From Amaurobius ferox (lineage: Eukaryota > Arthropoda > Arachnida > Araneae > Amaurobiidae): 64,000 bases of DNA. The stretch is taken from positions 123,907,642 through 123,971,641 of the forward strand of contig OX578147.1 in NCBI GenBank assembly GCA_951213105.1. Direction: 5' to 3'. This document shows positions 58,675-64,000 of this stretch, piece after piece. The notes under the pieces are model-generated. The model ran no database searches, was not told the DNA's origin, and saw only the letters and a program-made list of their open reading frames with translations. Position numbers and translations under genes: made by a program. Numbering within the stretch: the stretch's first letter is position 1; every line of letters begins with the position of its first letter.

Positions 58675-59469
58675 GTGATGTCTGTGTGTGTGTGTGTGTC
58701 AGTGAGTCTGTGAAGACGATAACTGACGAACGAATGGATCGATTCGAACGAAATTTGGTACAAAAATCACAATCCATAAACACTGGAAGTCCATTGTTTT
58801 TATACGCAATCGAATGTTCGGAACCCCCCTAAATTTTTGAGTGAAATTTTGAAAAAATCGTCAAAAAATTAAAACCGCTAATAAAGTTAGGCAAATAGAC
58901 ATTTCCTATGTAATATTTCATTAGAAAACGATTGACATAAATTTTAGAACGCTACCATGAACCGTTCTTGAGATATTGCACATTTTTCAAAAAAATTATC
59001 AAAAAGTCATATAAAATTTAAAAAAAATTCCTATTGAGAAACATGTTCACTTTTCATATGTAATACCATGCGATAAATTGGGTGACATCATTCTCGTGGA
59101 TCTAGCTCGTTCCATTCATGAAAAAAGATACTTTGAGTAATACTTTTGTATATGAATGCCAATAGTCATTTATCTGCTGTAAGAATAACTTATTTCTTCG
59201 TCCAGAACACTTGGCGTGATTTTGGCGACGAATTTGGCGGAATGTCGCCAACTTGGCGACTTTTTGGAATGTTGCCAAATTAACGAAAATCTCGCCAAAT
59301 GGATAAAAATGACACTAAATCAATGAAAATGACGACTAATTATCGAAAATTCAATATCTTGGAAATGATATAAGTATCTACTGTAAGAAAAATCCATTTT
59401 TTTACTGTAAAAGTAGTAAATTCATTACATTATATAAGGAAAGTCATGTGTTGCCCACATCAGATTTTT
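58675..59469 (-). mobile_element. Family C element, 3'-truncated
   Basis: The minus-strand 5' end at 59469 (CCCACATCAGATTTTT on plus) has the inner motif TTATATAAGGAAAGTCATGTG. The body matches 51841-52768 closely, down to the CA tract (about 58680-58700). The hairpin end is missing, replaced by the local CTCCAAGT repeats. Confidence 0.75.
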
Positions 59470-59761
59470 TTTCATAAATTCAACCAAAAAAAATTTACTT
59501 AAACTAATGAATATATTTATGTTGCAGATTAATGTATTTTTAAATCCTGATCATTTGTATAGTTTCAAAAGTTATAAAAGTACAGTCCTCAACATTTTGT
59601 TCCCCTCCCGTTTTAAAAAAAAATCGCCAAGCGAGCGATAATGCGCCAAATTTGGCAAACGCATCGTAGTTCAGTTCAAGGTAAATGGAAGTAAGATAGG
59701 TAGGCCATTCGTTTCTGGCAACCTACTCCTGTCCAGAGTTCTTGGAATTACTGACGTCACT
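59470..59761. other. Unassigned flank of P-like element 4
   Basis: No gene or repeat end recognised; CGCCAAGCGAGCG and GCGCCAAATTTGGC occur around 59625-59655. Confidence 0.4.
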
Positions 59762-59888
59762 GGTCCCTATAAGGCTCCTCAATATACGAGCTGACTCGTC
59801 AAGCATATTGAAGCCCACCGAGGCCGAAAGCGTAATCCACTAGCATTAGCTCTATTCTTATTTTCACTTTAGGAAGTACTATTGAAAT

Positions 59889-60045
59889 AATTTTTTGTGG
59901 GTGTTCTGCACCAAACTGCTCTAAACATACTAGATAAAGGTTTAGGCAATTTCGCTTTCCTAGAATGTAGAGGGAATAAAAAAATGTCTTATAAATACTC
60001 GGCAGAATCATTAGATAACCGGTACAGGAGCATACTTGTGAAAGC
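59889..60045 (+). pseudogene. THAP exon relic in P-like element 4
   Basis: TGTTCTGCACCAAACTGC keeps the C-x4-C codons and FRQFRFP follows, but there is no ATG in place (GTGGGTG), at least one stop, and the donor is lost (TGTGAAAGCTAA). Not functional. Confidence 0.65.
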
Positions 60046-60234
60046 TAAATTTTACAATATTGAAATTGAAACTTCTATTTTTACATCAAGTATTTATTTT
60101 AAACACTCATTTTATAATTTCGGTAACAGTAGTATATATTATTATTGACTTTTATTTGTTATAATCTTAGTAAACATGGTTTGTACTCCTGAATGTGTTA
60201 TTATCTCTTCCAAACTTAAAAGTATAATTGGTTC

Positions 60235-60239
<5 letters not shown>

Positions 60240-60275
<36 letters not shown>
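60240..60275. repeat. (AT)n microsatellite inside P-like element 4
   Basis: AT dinucleotide run of about 36 bp; elements 1-3 have a shorter or no run at the same place. Confidence 0.9.
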
Positions 60276-60279
<4 letters not shown>

Positions 60280-61367
60280 GATTTATTCATATTACACCAA
60301 TATCTTTCAAGTTTTATACACTTTATTGTATTTTTAGAGAATGAATCATAAAATTGTTCAAATCAAACTGTCGCCAAGTGGAAATCTTACCATATTATAA
60401 TAAAGTAAACATAAGCTAAAATAGTTAATAAATCGAAATGCATTTATCATAAAAGATAATGAATGATCAAATAGAATTTGTTTACTAGAAACTGATAGAA
60501 ATTATGTCTTAAAGACTCGAATTTACTTTGGAATGGCACTGACATTTTCATCGCCAAGACGATGATTGGCGCCAATTATTTGATGTAAACATTGACGCTA
60601 TGTTTAGAGGATCCAGTTTAGAGGATTTCCTCAATATTATCTTTTAAAGTACTTCAATTCTTTTGTACTAGGCATAAAAATATATCGCTTACAATACAGA
60701 TTTATATAAGTTATTATTATTATTAAGATTTTAAATGCTGTATTTATTTCCATACATCCACAGGTTTATAAAAAGTTGCCCCTCTTTAAAATTTTAGTAC
60801 CTTTAAAATTAAATACACATTTTTATTTTAAGTACCTCCTCCCCCCCCCCCCCCCCCCGGGTAATTCACACACTACTATGTATCATAAATATATATTTCA
60901 AAAACAACTTTTCATTATTTAGCACAAGTATTTCAAATAATTTAAGGTCTTCCTGGACTCATAATAAGACTATATTTTATTCTATATAATGTTAGAACTG
61001 TAACAGATGTAAAATAGAAATCTACATCAAAGTATTTCATAAATTTTAATAAGACTGGATTTTTGCAAAACAAAGAAAAAAAGTCCTTAATCTGCTTATA
61101 GAGTGAGAATCATATTTTTGATTCTTGTTAATAAGTGTCGCGTAATTACAAATGTTACTCCAATATAATTCATATTTATAAAAATATAACTTAATTGCAA
61201 ATTTGTTAACATTATCAAATACCTATAAAAATCAATATTTGGAGCATGTGTTAAACCGCCAAATATGGTAACCCATGTATTTGAAAAACCTTACTGGGCT
61301 TCAATATGCTTGATAAGTCAGCCTGTAGTATAGGAGCTCTAGGTCCCTAGCCGGACCTTTCCGAAGC

Positions 61368-62604
61368 ATGAGAAAATGTGTCGATGTTTTTAACTCTTGC
61401 GTTCCTAAAGATGAAAATGAATCAAAGCGCCTTGCTTTTGGAAATAATATAAATGACCAAATGCAAATTCTGAATCAAATGCAAGCGGATATTACGGAAC
61501 TCAGAGTCATTTCTAAAACTTCAATACTGCCTTTCCAAAAAGGCATTCTTCTTTCAATAGCAAGCTTAAAAGGACTTTATGATGACATGAAAGAAATTAA
61601 TATTAAATACATAATGACAAGTAGAGTCAATCAAGATGCTTTAGAAAATATATTTTCCCAAATTGGAGGTCTTGTACGATTTTATAACCATCCTCTTACT
61701 ACTGATTTCAAATCCCGACTTAAAACATTAGTGCTTGGATCTAAGACTCAGAGTCATTTCTAAAACTTCAATACTGCCTTTCCAAAAAGGCATTCTTCTT
61801 TCAATAGCAAGCTTAAAAGGACTTTATGATGACATGAAAGAAATTAATATTAAATACATAATGACAAGTAGAGTCAATCAAGATGCTTTAGAAAATATAT
61901 TTTCCCAAATTAGAGGTCTTGTACGATTTTATAACCATCCTCTTACTACTGATTTCAAATCCCGACTTAAAACATTAGTGCTTGGCTCTAAGCTTCCTAT
62001 GCCAATAAATACAAATGTGGAAAATGACCAAGATCAAACACTAACTGCGACTTTATTTTTCAAATTAAAAGAAAAAGATGATGCAGCATCACTGCAGATA
62101 TTGAGCCTCAACATGACATTCATTTCAGTCCTGATGTAAATGAAAAAGAAGCCTTGCGTTTTTTTTTTTTTTTTTTTTTGCAGGAAATTTGGCATATTGT
62201 CACAAAGAAGCGCAGTTAGGAACTTATTCATATCTAGTGGAATCAACATCCGAAAATGACAAAAAATGGATTGAATCTTTATCAAGAGGTGGTTTAATTG
62301 TTCCACATGATACCTGGGTAGAAACAGTCACTAAATCATAAGATATTTTTTTTTAACTACACGGAAATTTTTTTCTAATTCAAGAAATATTTTAGAGAAC
62401 CTCCAACTGAAAATAAAAGAACAATTTCCTGAAATAGCTCTTGATGTTGTAAGAACATATACCAGAACCAGAACCTCCTTTCGAATAAGGCACATAAATG
62501 AAAAGATGAAAAGAAACGCCATGAAAAGAAAAGCTGAAAGAATTTCTGGTCATTCACGTGAAGAAATGAAAAATAAGCGATGGAGAGAGAGCTTTAAATT
62601 TTAA
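61368..62604 (+). pseudogene. P-element-type transposase, decayed C-terminal half
   Basis: The C-terminal part of a P/THAP9-type transposase, the DDE (RNase H-like) enzyme that moves P elements. From 61368 it reads SKRLAFGNNI, then PFQKGILLSIASLKGLYDDM, YIMTSRVNQDALENIFSQI and a TTDFKSRLKTLVLGS segment. The SRVNQDALEN stretch is the strongest family signature. About 248 bp (61498-61745) are then tandemly repeated out of frame. Farther on, in shifted frames, come NLAYCHKEA, LSRGGLIVP and RTRTSFRIRHINEKMK, then a stop at about 62604. A T21 tract (about 62159-62179) interrupts codons between ALR and the following AGN. No N-terminal half or THAP exon adjoins it; P-like element 4 ends 26 bp upstream. 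Confidence 0.8.
61498..61993. repeat. 248-bp tandem duplication within the transposase relic
   Basis: CTCAGAGTCATTTCTAAAAC occurs at 61499 and 61747. The copies are nearly identical (for example GGAG versus GAG at 61666/61914), so the duplication is recent compared with the gene's decay. Confidence 0.9.
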
Positions 62605-64000
62605 GGTTTACTCATGACCTAGTAGTTAGGAATTGACGGGCTGCGTGTGTTAGGTTTTCATGGTTTTCCTAACATGTAACATAAATGTGACGCAGCTTCC
62701 CTTAAAAAGTCCTCGATGAAGGCATTCCTCCTTTATAGAATGGCCATTTTTAAAATTACCCTTCTCTCCCATAGGGAAAAATCCGTAACCCAGTCATTTG
62801 ATCACTGACCTTTGTAACACCAGAATTAGTTGAAAGATCGTGAGATCAAATCTAGTAAAGTCACTTAAGAGGTATTGAGAGATATACCCCCCCCCCCCCA
62901 CCAGTAACCTATTGAAAACTATTGACGTTAGAAGGAAGGATATTAGGAGAAATAGGAAACAACTCATTTCATTATTGTCCCCCCCCCCCCTCCCATTTTT
63001 TCTGTCGACGCAATTGATTAAAACCTACTGACTGGTTGGAAGTGTTAGTTTTCATTGATTTTCAAACATATAGTGTAAATAAGGCACAATTTCGGTAGAT
63101 GTTCCTTTATGAAAGGCATTTTCAAAATCTGGTCACAACTGAACTTATCTAATCAATATCTCGTCCTATCTCTTTACATTTTTTAATTTTTTAATTTTTT
63201 TTTATCATGAAGTACCCATATTCAAAAATTACCTATCGTTATATGAAATTCAGTGCTCATTTAATTTCTTGAATAATTCAGTTTTTTGACCATCGTGAAA
63301 CAATAATAATACATAATTAAAGGAAATAATTGTACTGATCTTTTGTATCGTACAAAATATGATTTCCACATTTGTTCGCATTCGGAGAAGAATAATTGGA
63401 TTTCGTACACATATCAATTTCATTATGAAAAAAATAATAATACGAGCATTTTTCTGCCTGAAATCTTTAAGGACGTCACATATTTATTTATTTCTATAAT
63501 TCTGAAAACTATTTTTGAATGACATTCAACAAGTCATTCATTGTCTTCTAATTTATTTTATCATGTCAAGTCTACAAGCATGATATTTTAAAGCAGTTCG
63601 ATAAAAATGGACAGGTTTTGTTGGCTTATTATTCTAGTCTCAGATAGAATAATAGTGCCTTGTATTTTAGCTAAATCCTCCGATATTTTACTATGCACTT
63701 ATTAAAAAAAAACTAATAACAATTTTAAAATGCAGAAAATATTTTAGCATAGTTTAAGCAGTTCAATTGCTAATGTCATCGTTAAAGATGCTTAAAAACA
63801 ACTCTAACAATACAGCCCTAAATAAAATTTACCATAACTAGTTTTATTTAATATTATATTCTTATATATGAATAATGAAATCTAATCTATCATTTACTCG
63901 GTAGAAATTTCAATATACTATATGATGTATATTTAAATTAAGAAAATTGCTGCGGTATTCAATGTATTTCTAATGACAGCAACGACCTGTCTTTGGGACC
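62605..64000. other. Unassigned right edge
   Basis: AT-rich DNA with two poly-C tracts (about 62887 and 62981). No P-type terminal repeat is found up to the window end, and no supported gene. Confidence 0.4.

Larger units (their letters stand above)
59770..61341 (+). mobile_element. P-like element 4 (1,572 bp)
   Basis: Left end TAAGGCTCCTCAATATACGA, right end GTAGTATAGGAGCTCTA, with a perfect 8-bp duplication GGTCCCTA (59762-59769 and 61342-61349). The left ~700 bp match the arms of element 2, including CTGTCGCCAAGTGGAAA. The right interior is different and not palindromic, so this copy probably shows the non-rearranged order of the short family. A THAP relic lies at about 59889-60045. Confidence 0.9.

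Noticed and set aside
62159..62185. T-run plus GCAG as an intron 3' splice site
   Set aside because: The coding pattern of the family continues across it with no intron gap; T-tract slippage fits better.

Overview
The window is AT-rich, repeat-dense eukaryotic DNA. It has degenerate microsatellites, tRNA-derived SINEs with target-site duplications, a decayed gypsy LTR retrotransposon, GT splice donors after THAP exons, and relics of P, hAT, Tc1/mariner and Tigger transposons. This fits an arthropod or other invertebrate nuclear genome; an arachnid is possible, but nothing in the window settles the species. I see no intact host gene, no bacterial operon, no CRISPR array and no functional tRNA or rRNA gene. 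Almost everything readable is transposon-derived, and the recognisable coding regions are relics with stops, frameshifts or deletions.

Layout. 1-7.87 kb is a nested stack of one non-autonomous family (called A here): plus-strand copies head to tail, interrupted by a 5,000-bp array of seven minus-strand copies. 8.9-20.75 kb mixes families B and C with more A copies, and A elements sit inside B elements. 22.45-24.75 kb holds three A copies. 26.1-26.6 kb carries two SINEs. 27.103-35.643 kb is one 8.5-kb element of the P (THAP) superfamily with inverted ends and a perfect 8-bp target duplication; it is filled with tandem modules and has no transposase. 36.5-40 kb has a SINE and a 20-bp minisatellite. 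40.26-45.27 kb is a gypsy-type LTR element on the minus strand. 45.7-47.05 kb holds hAT-like and Tc1/mariner-like relics. 47.5-48.3 kb is an A copy. 49.43-50.16 kb is a Tigger-like derivative, and 50.8-51.6 kb is a decayed tandem repeat. 51.84-52.77 and 58.67-59.47 kb are family C copies. 54.03-56.48 and 59.76-61.35 kb hold four short P-like elements with 8-bp duplications, followed at 61.37-62.60 kb by the decayed C-terminal half of a P-type transposase.

Two observations stand out. First, families A, B and C share one architecture: a short motif just inside the 5' end, a (CA/GACA)n microsatellite near the 3' end, and a terminal 3' hairpin whose outer arm is the reverse complement of the 5' motif. 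The motif differs between families but the match is kept within each. That resembles non-autonomous Helentron/HINE (DINE-1-like) rolling-circle elements, and the head-to-tail arrays agree; the class assignment is inference. Second, the P-superfamily cluster includes an unusually long non-autonomous member, a palindromic member with two inward-facing THAP exons, and two adjacent elements sharing the same 8-bp target.
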